From contig JARWIR010000010.1 of NCBI GenBank assembly GCA_029959085.1, positions 34,340,731 through 34,404,730 on the forward strand: 64,000 nucleotides of DNA. The letters are read 5' to 3'. How positions within the stretch are numbered: position 1 is the first letter of the stretch; each line of letters opens with the position of its first letter. Origin of the DNA: Nemophila menziesii (taxonomy: Eukaryota; Streptophyta; Magnoliopsida; Boraginales; Hydrophyllaceae). The position numbers and the translations under genes were made by a program. Below the pieces are notes generated by a model. It saw only the letters and a program-made list of their open reading frames with translations. It was not told the origin of the DNA and did no database searches. Positions 44,446 to 53,758 of this stretch are shown here, piece after piece.

Positions 44446-44879
44446 TGAAAGAAATAAATAAAATAAATATTTATTATATTTATTTGATTGTCCGCCAAAA
44501 TGTAGTTAATGGTTTTTCGTTTTGAATTTAAATTTTTAAATTCAAAAATCAAGGGAAGTTATTTATTTTATAACACCACTTCCCATTATAAAAAAAACGG
44601 CCTTATCATTATCTGAAGAGAAGTCAGAAGTTAGACAACTCCTCTGATTTACATCATTAATTCAACGCATCTATCTTCTCTCTTTTTTCTCTGCAAAATA
44701 TTCACACACAAAAATCAATTGATCGGAGGCTCTTAGGTGGTGATTATAGAGGTCTCTCTTCCAGTAAGAAGATCCACGGCCACAAGACTATCTAGTTCTC
44801 AATTGTTTTGGATTCCGCTGCTCTTCAAGAGGTATTCCTAATTAATCCTCTTGTTTTTAATATCTAATTAATTCTTTCA
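44446..44879 (+). repeat. Copia-2 3' LTR
   Basis: 434 bp, the same length as the 5' LTR. By-eye differences are a T/C in GGTTTTT.GTTT, TT/CC before CATTATA, T/C in CTCCT.TGATT, A/C in GAT.CACGG and A/C in AATC.TCTTG. Confidence 0.95.
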
Positions 44880-44884
44880 GAAAT

Positions 44885-45296
44885 CTATGCAGGTTTTTCA
44901 AGAATCTGCTGCACTAAAGTCCCCAAAATACCCTGCTGCTGCAGTGAAGTAACGGAGCAAGTTTGCAGCTTCTGTTCTTGAGTTCTGTAAATCACTCGCT
45001 GCTGCACTGGAGTTCGCGGCAACTGTACTAGAGTTCCAGAATTAATATTAGCTGACACTAATGAGAAAATAATATTACATCTTGATTTGAACTATAATAT
45101 ATCCTTAATACTAGGTATTACATTTGCTTCTACATGGCTTTATAAATGAAGACAACATTGGCTTAACAAAAAATTTACAATCACTTTCTACGATCACCAT
45201 GTCTCAAGCCAAGTTATCAGTTATTCTATATGCAAGACGCATAACAGTTGTCTTAGCTTCGTGTTGAGTGTTTTCTACAATTTTTCAAGTCTTGCC
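44885..45296. other. Short spacer between Copia-2 and the intact LINE
   Basis: Continuation of the host DNA into which Copia-2 inserted. It contains CTGCTGC/CTGCAG-rich words near 44905-45030. No gene recognised. Confidence 0.4.
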
Positions 45297-45325
45297 ATCT
45301 ATAAGGTATCCCATCCCCCGTTCAA

Positions 45326-46117
45326 ATGTGCTCCCTGGCACAGACTTCAAGAAACCCTAACCCCGCCCCTTTTCCTTCCACAGCCTCCTCCGATGGCCTG
45401 CTCACCCCATCCAGCCGCCTCTTCCTCTCAACCAACAAGACATTCTCCTCCACTATCCCCACCATCTCCACCCATCTTCACATTGCCACCTTCCTCCTTT
45501 TTACCAAAGCAGCCTGTCTTCACCAATTCAGGCCGCCACCTCCTACACCACCAAATCAGGCCGCTACATCCTACACCATACCAAGCCGATGCATCTCAGG
45601 TAGGTTTCTTTTCCTTCCCCCATCTCCTAAACACAACGTTCCTTTTCATTTTGCCAAACCACACCCTGTCCATCTTCACAGACGGCCGCCGATCTGCTCA
45701 CGCCTCCGCCAAATCAACACCGACCATATTGAAATACTGCTTCCTACCTTTTCCCTTCAATCTCAAGCCCCAACCTCATCGCCTCACCCTCTTTCGTCCG
45801 GTCAGATCAGGCCTTTTGGTAGCAGTGGCCTATTTCGAATAAGCAACAAAAGCCCAATTCTGGGTCCAATTAAAAAGTTGGGTTCTGCAGCGGACTTTTT
45901 TGCTGGAAAAGGATTTTTATCAATCCTATTTCATTATCTTATTAAAAAAAATGGAATTTTTGCTCAACAGTGTATACTTTCTGAACAGCAGAAATATATT
46001 GAATTGAGAAACAAGGCTGAGTTGGTGTCACCTGAGTTGGTGTCGCCTGATGAACATGAAGCCGTTAAAGGAGGGCCTTCTGGAGTTGAGCCGGATCAAC
46101 TCCATTGTTTTCAATGA
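45326..46117 (+). CDS. LINE ORF1-like, Pro/Ser/Thr-rich
   Basis: A 263-aa frame from an ATG only 18 bases inside the element to TGA 46115-46117. Residues 1-180 are Pro/Ser/Thr/His-rich low complexity (RPPPPTPPNQAATSY, SSPHPLSSGQ). The C-terminal part is more ordinary (SAADFFAGKGFLSILFHYL, KYIELRNKAELVSPELVSPD with a short duplicated ELVSP). No DUF4283 or CCHC knuckle is seen. The stop overlaps the ORF2 start as ATGA. Caution: this region is C-rich and a second frame (45261-45842) is also open, so the ORF may be fortuitous. The ATGA overlap favours a real ORF1. Confidence 0.5.
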   Translation: MCSLAQTSRNPNPAPFPSTASSDGLLTPSSRLFLSTNKTFSSTIPTISTHLHIATFLLFTKAACLHQFRPPPPTPPNQAATSYTIPSRCISGRFLFLPPSPKHNVPFHFAKPHPVHLHRRPPICSRLRQINTDHIEILLPTFSLQSQAPTSSPHPLSSGQIRPFGSSGLFRISNKSPILGPIKKLGSAADFFAGKGFLSILFHYLIKKNGIFAQQCILSEQQKYIELRNKAELVSPELVSPDEHEAVKGGPSGVEPDQLHCFQ

Positions 46118-49100
46118 TCCATATAGCCTGGAACTGCCAAGGAATCGGCAATCCCCTGACAGTCCAGGCAGCCCGTGACCTCTGCTCCAAACACCGACCA
46201 GAGGTTTTTTTTCTCTCTGAAACTAAGAATGGTTTCAATGCATTAAATAATCTTGCTAATTTATTAGATATGGTTTTGATCCACACTGTGGAACCGATTG
46301 GAATCAAAGGGGGCCTAGCCCTTTTTGTGAAGAAAGAATTAAAAATAAAAGTGTTAAAGAGTAACGAGTATTTCATACACACTAAAATCATAAATGATAA
46401 AAATGACCCCATTTTTTACACTTATGTTTATCTTAGCCCTTATGAAAGTGATAAAGAAATATCACTAAATTTTTTAAATGCACTCAACCCCTATAACTAT
46501 GCTTGGTCTATATTAGGGGATTTCAATTGTATTAGGTTTCTTAATGAGAAATTAGGTGGTAATATTTGCCATAAAAAATCTATACAAAATTTCAACAATT
46601 TTATTAATATACATGGTCTGGAAGAAACACCCTCTTATGGTTGTAAATTTACTTGGACCAATAAAAGAACTAATAGAAAACTTATCAAGGCTATCCTTGA
46701 TAGGACCTTACATAATTCTCTCTGGGATACACTTTTCCCTAATGCTTGGACTGCTGTTATTCCTGCTATTGGGTCCGACCACTGTCCCTTAGTATTACAT
46801 CATGATAAAATTAACAATTTTAAAAAAAGAAGGTTTTACTTTGAAAACTTTTGGACTACAGATACTGATTGTCTAAATATTATTAAAAAAGTCTGGAAGG
46901 ACTACAATAACCTTAGGGGAAACCCTAATAGGGTTATCAATTATAAATTAAAAAAGTGTAGCTTTACACTCAGAGATTGGAATAGGAAAAAATTTGGAAA
47001 TAACAAGATCCAAATTGATAAACTTATAAAAAAATTAGAATTTATTTCTAATTCAAATAACCCTAATTTTAATTGGGATGAATATAATACCACCATAAGA
47101 GAACTGGAAGATACTTGGAAAAGAGAAGAAATTTTTTGGAAAACCAGATCTAGAAATCTCTGGCTCAATAAAGGGGAAAAAAATACAAAGTACTATCATG
47201 CTTGTACTAAAGAAAGAAGAAAAAGAAATAACATTACCAACATCACCAATGATGGAGGTACTTGGTTAGATAACAAAAGTGATATCAACAATGAAATATT
47301 GAGTTACTTTAATAATATATTCACTTCTGTGGGTAAAAGGGATTACAAAAGCACTATTGATATTATATCATCTAAGATTGATACTGTATCTGCTAATAAC
47401 CTAAATAAACCCATCAATGAGGAGGAAGTTAAAAAAGCCACATGGGAACTTGGACCTAACAAGGCCCCAGGACCAGATGGTTATAATGGAAATTTCTTTA
47501 GACATTACTGGGAAATAATTAAACTTGATCTTATGAGAGTTATTAATAACTTCTGGAACAATAAAGGGGATTTAGCTGATATTAATCAAACTACAATCAC
47601 CCTCATACCAAAAATTAGTAAACCTACTAATATAAAACATTATAGACCTATCAGCTGCTCTAATTTTATTTATAAAATCATAGCTAGAATTTTGGTCAAT
47701 AGACTACAACCCTACATGAATTCATTGGTAGGGGAAAACCAAAGTGCTTTTATGCCAAATAGAGTAATTCAAGAAAATACTATGATTGCTCATGAACTAA
47801 TAACACATATCAAAAGAAGAAAAACAACCAAAAAATATATGGTTGCTATTAAAGCTGATATTCAAAAAGCCTATGAGTTTATAGAATGGGACTTTTTACA
47901 AGATCTCTTGATTAAAATGGGATTCAATAAAGATTGGATAAGAAAATTAATGCTTTGCATATCCTCTGTAACATACTCTATTATTATTAATGGAGAAAGT
48001 CACCAACTTAAAAATCCTACTAGAGGCATTAGACAAGGTGATCCCCTTTCACCCTTGATTTTTTGTCTAATCTCTCAAACCCTTAATGACCTGGTTAGGG
48101 ATAAAAAAGAAAAAGATTTAATACAAGGTCTCAAAATAGGAAACAACTGTCCTGAAATCACTCATCTCCTTTTTGCTGATGACAGCCTATTTTTTCTTAA
48201 AGCTGATAATGTTGAGATACAATCCTTTATGGATATTATGAACATTTATAAGAATGGAACTGGCCTCTGTCTAAATCTCAATAAATGTGGGGTAATTTTT
48301 AGCCCTAATACACCAACATTTCTCCAAAATGTAATGGCAGCTAGATTGAATATGAAAAAAACAAATAACCTTGGAAATTACCTAGGTATTCCAACAGAAT
48401 GGAGTAGATCAAAATCAAAAGACCTTCAATTTCTAATTGATAGGGTTCTACAAAGATTGGAAAATTGGAAAACCTTATTCCTTTCAGAGGGAGGAAAAGA
48501 AGTTCTCATTAAAGCCATCATCCAAAGCCTACCAAATTATATGATGTCTAATTTTATCTTTCCTAAAAATATTATTAATCAAATACACTCTATCATTGCA
48601 CAATTTTGGTGGGGTGACAAAGGAAAAAAAAGAATACATTGGGCTAAATGGGATCTCTTAACCATATCCAAATTTGAAGGTGGCCTTGGCTTTAGGGACC
48701 TTCACCTAATGAACAAAGCATTACTAGGTAAACAAGCCTGGAATATTGCTAATAAAAAAGAATCCTTACTATATAAACTATTAAAAGGGAAATATTTCCA
48801 CAAGTGTGAATTCCTTGAAGCCAAACTAGGAAGTTCTCCCTCCTGGGGTTGGAGAAGCATCCTAATAGGTAGAGCAACCTTTGATAAAAATATAAAGTGG
48901 AAGATTGGAAATGGTGCCAATATTAATTTACATGAACATAGGTGGATTAATAATAACAACAATATTATTAAACCTAATGACCCTTCTATAACAAGAGTTA
49001 ATCAACTCATAACAAGGGATAAAACTTGGAATATTAATCTTATAAGGCAAAATTATAGTAGAGAAATTAGTGATAAAATTGAAAGAATGTTTATACCTAA

Positions 49101-50307
49101 TATGAATTGTGAGGATCTCTTTTGCATTGACTTTTGCAAAAATGGAAATTTTACAGTTAAAGAAGCATATCATTTACTTAAAAAGGAGGAAATCCAAAAG
49201 GATATTATTAAAAATCAAAACATACCAACAATCTCTATCACTAGAGGTAAAGAGCTTTGGGACCTAATTTGGAAAATGGAAACCCCAACCAAAATTAGGA
49301 ATTTCATGTGGAGAGCAATAAGAAACCTACTACCCACAGAAGAAAATCTTTTTAACAAAAAATGTAGTGTTACAAACATATGCAAACTATGTAACAATAA
49401 TATTGAAACAGTTGAACATATGCTGTTTAGATGCCCTTGGGCCAAAAGTGTATGGTTTACTAGTCCACTGAATATCAAAACTGATAATGATAGCACAAAT
49501 AGAATAGATCAATGGATTTTAAATTATATACAACAAATAACCCATACTTTTGACAAAAAAGATAGAATTTTAGAACTTATTTGCACAATTACTTGGCAAA
49601 TTTGGAAAGATAGAAACAAATTTATCTATAACAGTAAAAAATGTGATCCTCTAATCACTATTAAAAATTCTATAGAAGCATGGAAAGAATATTACAGAAT
49701 ATCAAACCCTAATGATACTAATTTCATGGATAAGATTAATGGGCTTGATAACACCAACCAAATCACAAACCAAATCATTAGTAACAATACCAATACTAAT
49801 AATAAATTTAAAGATAAATGGAAGAAACCACCACCTAATAAATTTAAAATAAACTGTGATGCTGCTTTCTCGGATAAAGGATCGGCTATTGCATGTTTAG
49901 TTAGAGACTCTAATGGTGAACTTGTAACAGGTAAAAGTTGGAAAATCGAGACAGAGTCAGTACTAGAAGCAGAGGCCACTGGGATCCTTAAAGCAACTGA
50001 GTTGGCTTTAGACTATCCTTTTGGAAGCGTGATTATAGAAAATGACGCGGCGAAGATCATGAAGCCCCTTTCTTCAAGAAACCTTATTCCGAGTCATTCA
50101 ATTAAAAACATTATTTGTAATATTTATTTTTTGGCGGAACTATCGCAACCTTCTTTTACTCTTATTTCTAGGAGTAGAAATCTTGCGGCTGACTGGGTTG
50201 CTAAACAACAGCTTTTAAGCAATTTGTTTGGTGACTGGGATGTGTGTATCCCTCCCCAGTTAGCATCTATCCTTATTGTTGACAAGGACCCGATAGGGGT
50301 AGGGTAA
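46114..50307 (+). CDS. LINE ORF2: endonuclease-reverse transcriptase-RNase H
   Basis: 1397 aa from ATG 46114 (MIHIAWNCQGIGNP). The EEP endonuclease (1-230) has WNCQG, SETK, GDFN (135-138) and SDHCPL (221-226), so catalytic residues are present. The RT (about 430-720) has NKAPGPDGYNGNF, YRPISCSNFIYKIIARIL, KADIQKAYEFIEWDFL, GIRQGDPLSPL and FADD (687-690). A zf-RVT region (about 1060-1120) has NFMWRAIRNLLPTEENL and CKLCNNNIETVEHMLFRCPW. The RNase H (about 1240-1375) has NCDAAF (D1249), ESVLEAEATG, ENDA and NLAADWVAKQ. All four RNase H acidic positions look intact. Codon use is A/T-rich with many Asn, Lys and Ile, unlike the C-rich 5' end. The products would nick target DNA and prime reverse transcription there. 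Confidence 0.95.
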   Translation: MIHIAWNCQGIGNPLTVQAARDLCSKHRPEVFFLSETKNGFNALNNLANLLDMVLIHTVEPIGIKGGLALFVKKELKIKVLKSNEYFIHTKIINDKNDPIFYTYVYLSPYESDKEISLNFLNALNPYNYAWSILGDFNCIRFLNEKLGGNICHKKSIQNFNNFINIHGLEETPSYGCKFTWTNKRTNRKLIKAILDRTLHNSLWDTLFPNAWTAVIPAIGSDHCPLVLHHDKINNFKKRRFYFENFWTTDTDCLNIIKKVWKDYNNLRGNPNRVINYKLKKCSFTLRDWNRKKFGNNKIQIDKLIKKLEFISNSNNPNFNWDEYNTTIRELEDTWKREEIFWKTRSRNLWLNKGEKNTKYYHACTKERRKRNNITNITNDGGTWLDNKSDINNEILSYFNNIFTSVGKRDYKSTIDIISSKIDTVSANNLNKPINEEEVKKATWELGPNKAPGPDGYNGNFFRHYWEIIKLDLMRVINNFWNNKGDLADINQTTITLIPKISKPTNIKHYRPISCSNFIYKIIARILVNRLQPYMNSLVGENQSAFMPNRVIQENTMIAHELITHIKRRKTTKKYMVAIKADIQKAYEFIEWDFLQDLLIKMGFNKDWIRKLMLCISSVTYSIIINGESHQLKNPTRGIRQGDPLSPLIFCLISQTLNDLVRDKKEKDLIQGLKIGNNCPEITHLLFADDSLFFLKADNVEIQSFMDIMNIYKNGTGLCLNLNKCGVIFSPNTPTFLQNVMAARLNMKKTNNLGNYLGIPTEWSRSKSKDLQFLIDRVLQRLENWKTLFLSEGGKEVLIKAIIQSLPNYMMSNFIFPKNIINQIHSIIAQFWWGDKGKKRIHWAKWDLLTISKFEGGLGFRDLHLMNKALLGKQAWNIANKKESLLYKLLKGKYFHKCEFLEAKLGSSPSWGWRSILIGRATFDKNIKWKIGNGANINLHEHRWINNNNNIIKPNDPSITRVNQLITRDKTWNINLIRQNYSREISDKIERMFIPNMNCEDLFCIDFCKNGNFTVKEAYHLLKKEEIQKDIIKNQNIPTISITRGKELWDLIWKMETPTKIRNFMWRAIRNLLPTEENLFNKKCSVTNICKLCNNNIETVEHMLFRCPWAKSVWFTSPLNIKTDNDSTNRIDQWILNYIQQITHTFDKKDRILELICTITWQIWKDRNKFIYNSKKCDPLITIKNSIEAWKEYYRISNPNDTNFMDKINGLDNTNQITNQIISNNTNTNNKFKDKWKKPPPNKFKINCDAAFSDKGSAIACLVRDSNGELVTGKSWKIETESVLEAEATGILKATELALDYPFGSVIIENDAAKIMKPLSSRNLIPSHSIKNIICNIYFLAELSQPSFTLISRSRNLAADWVAKQQLLSNLFGDWDVCIPPQLASILIVDKDPIGVG

Positions 50308-50377
50308 CTTTTGTAACCGTTTTTCATTATCTATCTATATATTAATGCTTTGAACAAAAAAAAAAAATCTATAAGGT

Positions 50378-51114
50378 TACATGTAAAGGCCCTGGATTTA
50401 CAAGCAACAACAGCATCTTTATTTAAAATTCTATGTCCACATCACAATCAATTTTTACCATCTATAAAAAGATATGTATAAAAATTTAAGTAGCCAAAAG
50501 AGTTATTAAATTGAAAAGGTTACAAAAAGTAAAGGAATTCAATTTACCAGCAAAATGACAAATTTATAAGCTATCTTTATACGTAAGGAAAAGGCATACA
50601 TTTCGTATGCTTTTCGTGAAAGCTATCCATTCTTTTGATTTAAAATAAGTGGAGTGGCCACTAGAGTCTTCTCCTTTTCTTTATTTTGAATTCTTCTTAA
50701 ATTGTGTAGTAAGCATTTTTTATATATGAGAGAATTTTTCTTTTAGTCGAATAAATTTTTTTTTTTATGAGAGAGAATTAAATCATTTTTTTTTTTTTCA
50801 AATGAAAGTAGATTCAAAGCTGTATTATCAAAAGGAGATTTCTACGAAAAGAGGATTATTAGACTTCGGTTCAAATAAATTTATAAAAAACCACTTCTAA
50901 GATAGTTAGTGTAAGAGCTAATTATTTTAAAAGTAAAAAAAAACATGTAGTTTTAATTTTAAGAATTCTAAATTTTGAGATTTTAATGTATTATTTTTTT
51001 ATTCTTAAATAATTATAATTTTTTAATAAGTGACTTACATTTTAATGGATAACATATTTTTTAATAAATTACGTATGTACATATAAATGGGTTATGTTTG
51101 CGAGATAGTAACAA
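50378..51114. other. AT-rich spacer
   Basis: No gene recognised. Several T- and A-rich runs lie at 50755-50800. 50378 onward continues the sequence interrupted at 45307. Confidence 0.4.
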
Positions 51115-52253
51115 TAATTATTATTTTTTGAATACAAAAGGAGGTCACAGAGACTATTGGGCAAAAACCCAGAAATATAACAGCTAGTCTAAAACATTAT
51201 GTATCAATCTAGAATTGTAAACAACTCGCGGTGTATTCCACTTCATTCGATCTCTTGTTAAAATACACCAAATCCCATCTGGTTCAATCCTACCTGAGCT
51301 AACCAGTCCGCACAAAAGTTAGCTTCTCTGTAAATACTTTGTAACATGAACCCCGGATTACATGCTAAAATCGAACGAATGCGGCGTATCCAAAAAGCCC
51401 ATGATCCTCTCCCATCACCAACTTTCTGAATTGCATCAAGAGCCTCGCAAGAATCTGACCACTTCCCTAGCTCCGATTTCCTCCGCTAGCTGAAGGCACT
51501 TGCTTAGTGCGTTGAGCTCAACAATTACCGGTACTGCATGATCAATCTTCATACTAAATCCACGTACCCATTCACCATTGATATCATGAAAGACTCCTCC
51601 TCCTCCTACTCTCCGCCCTCTATCACAACTCCATCTGTGTTCAATTTCAGTTCCGCTTTCGGTTTCTTCCAGCCCACTAGCAATGCAGATGATTTACGCC
51701 CCCTCACCATCCCCCGCAACTGTCCCCAAGCTCTACAATATTTGCTTGCTAAATATTTCGCCTTTTTAAGTATCACCAATCCCAACGGAAATATCCCCTC
51801 ATTAAATACCACGTGATTTCGTTCTCTCCATATAATATCAATTAGACCCCCAAAGAATACACTCCAAGGGAACCCCCGCGAAAAGTTTCTGACTAGACAA
51901 ATTCTTGACCCACCATTCCAAGCCTGCTTTCCCGCCACCACCACTATTCTCTGGTTTTGTTCGCGCCGCCAAAATCTCTCCAGGTTCCGAAACATCTTCC
52001 TGCCAGTCATGACCTGCCTCGCTTTCCTGGTGCATAGCTGAAAGGAGTTCCTCCTGATTCGCTGCACTCCATCCTTGATGAGCAGCTGCGTGACTCTCCT
52101 GATCCGCTTCACTTTCTTCTCGATGGGCGCTAGCTGGACTAACCTGGGGCTGCACAGATGAGCTTCCCACATGGACCGCTGCAGTCCCTATATGTGATTC
52201 TAACTCTCTGTAACCTGCTGAGAAACATTCAATATAATAGTATGAAAAAAGCC
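51115..52253 (-). mobile_element. 5'-truncated LINE, part 2 (linker, RNase H, 3' end)
   Basis: The minus strand gives GLIDIIWRERNHVVFNEGIFP (linker), GWKKPKAELKLNTDGVVIEGG (RNase H start, catalytic NTDG intact). It continues with IVELNALSKCLQLAEEIG and EANFCADWLAQVGLN. The 3' end lies in an AATAAT-type tail near 51118. The Sirevirus-type element inserted at 52253 separates this from the rest at 59853. Confidence 0.85.
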
Positions 52254-53404
52254 TGATATTCTATATGCGTCCTAGAAGGGGGGTTGAATAGGACAATTGA
52301 AATTAATCGGCTAATTTTATTTCAAGTAAATAAAATTAAAAGCTAATTTGAATCCTATTGTTTTAGCAAACTAAATAGTTAAAAACTAGATAATCCTAAA
52401 CGACAATATTATCAAACTATTCATGTAAGCATTTTACCAAGCATATAGAGTGCGGAAAAGTAAAGAGTGTAGGGATAGAAAGATACACAACGATGTATAG
52501 TGGTTCGGTTTCCCTACATCCACTACCTAAGGAAGCCTCCTTAGGATTTGCAAGATTCTCAACTAATCTTCGTAACTCTTTAACCCGGGTGAGTTTACAA
52601 ACCCATTACAACCACTTCAAAAACCTTGAAGGAAATACACTTGTGTTTTCACCAACACAAGGAACCAAGTATAGAACCTATACTCACACTACTCTCTTAA
52701 TCTATTACAAGAACTAAGAGGAAAGGAAAAGTGTTTAGGTGTGTTATAATAGCTTGAACTAAACTCCTAAATGAGTGGATATAAACTATGTAGCTTGAGG
52801 AATGAATATGACTTGAATGCTCCTTTGAAACCTTCTTGAATGATAATATTAATTGCTCTTAAGATTGGTAGATGGAAGGCTTGAGTTGTGTCTTGAATGA
52901 GCTTCAATTTATAGCTGAAATAAGCTTCCAACGGTCAAAAGGCTTCTATCTAACGGATAGATTTTAACTCCAACGGATATAAGCTTTGTCCTCTTCTAAT
53001 AGTGCAGAAAACCCTTTCTCGCGGTGTACCGCGGATATGGTGCGGTGTACTGCACTTCAACATATCGATTTCATAGCATACTGACGGGCTACCTCATGCC
53101 CCGTGTTCATGGTCTGCAGCCTTGGTCCGGTGTACCGCGCCTCAGTCCGGTGTACCGCACATTTTCTTCTTTTCTGTTCGGACTAGCTGTGCACCGCGCC
53201 TTTGGTCCGTGGTACTGCAGTGTACCGCAGGTATTGTCCGGTGTACCGCGCCACTGTACTAATGAAGCTCAAGTTCAAGGATTTTAAGATATCTAATCTA
53301 ATGAGGGGTTTTGGAAAACATTTAAAAGTGATACCAAATGAATTTTAGTTAAAGAATGATTTGTCGAATATTAAAACGGGAATAAAAATAAGGTAAGACT
53401 AACA
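52254..53404 (-). repeat. Sirevirus 3' LTR
   Basis: TGTTAG...GAATATCA on the minus strand. It contains the GC-rich near-palindrome cluster (53020-53260) and a TATAAAT-type box near 52908 (minus). Related to the solo LTR at 29897. Confidence 0.95.
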
Positions 53405-53566
53405 ATCTCCCCCTTTTTGATGTTTGACAAATCATAAACTTTTGAAGATGCCTTAGATAAAGTTTTAATAAAAAACTCCCCCTCAAACTAATCACTAGAG
53501 TTTTTGGAAAAACTCCCCCTCACAAAATGCATTTGAAAAAGTTTAACTAAAATTTCTCCCCCTTTG
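53405..53566 (-). other. Four polypurine tracts before the Sirevirus 3' LTR
   Basis: Minus-strand AAAAGGGGGAG (53407-53417), GAGGGGGAG (53476-53484), GAGGGGGAG (53513-53521) and CAAAGGGGGAG (53556-53566). Reiterated tracts of this kind are described for Sireviruses. The one next to the LTR is the likely primer. Confidence 0.85.
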
Positions 53567-53758
53567 TCAACAACAAAAAGAATCGATGATAAGATTTTTG
53601 AAAATATTAAGGGGTCAAAATACTTTTGAGTAAAAACAAGGACTAAAGGAGTAAATAGATAACAATTAGAAGCTTCAAGGACCCTATAACACCAAGAAAA
53701 TATTAGCAACAGGATAATATACACAAAAAGTACTAACAATAATGGCAAGATAAGAAGG

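Larger units (their letters stand above)
36765..44879 (+). mobile_element. Nearly intact Ty1/copia retrotransposon (Copia-2), 8115 bp
   Basis: Identical-length LTRs (434 bp each, 36765-37198 and 44446-44879) run TGAAAG...CTTTCA and differ at about six positions by eye (~98.6 percent identity). A perfect 5-bp target duplication GAAAT lies at 36760-36764 and 44880-44884. Order: LTR, PBS, a 2-kb leader with a tandem repeat and an extra ORF, gag, pol (protease-integrase-RT-RNase H), a 1.1-kb 3' noncoding region, polypurine tract, LTR. The small LTR divergence implies a recent insertion. The only apparent coding defect is a frame change between gag and pol. Confidence 0.97.
45308..50366 (+). mobile_element. 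Structurally complete LINE, 5059 bp
   Basis: Flanked by a perfect 11-bp target duplication ATCTATAAGGT (45297-45307 and 50367-50377) and ending in a ~13-base A tract (50355-50367). It carries ORF1-like (45326-46117) and an uninterrupted ORF2 (46114-50307) with endonuclease, RT, zinc finger and RNase H. The intact ORF2 and perfect duplication indicate a recent insertion. It is shorter than the decayed LINE at 8660 because it lacks a DUF4283/knuckle ORF1. Confidence 0.95.

Noticed and set aside
45261..45842. Alternative 193-aa Pro-rich ORF
   Set aside because: Begins outside the LINE boundary (before the target duplication) and overlaps the 263-aa frame in another phase. Openness is due to C-rich composition.
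52493..52717. Identical 74-aa ORFs at 52493-52717 and 58936-59160
   Set aside because: They are antisense frames inside the paired LTRs. Identity reflects LTR duplication, not a conserved gene.
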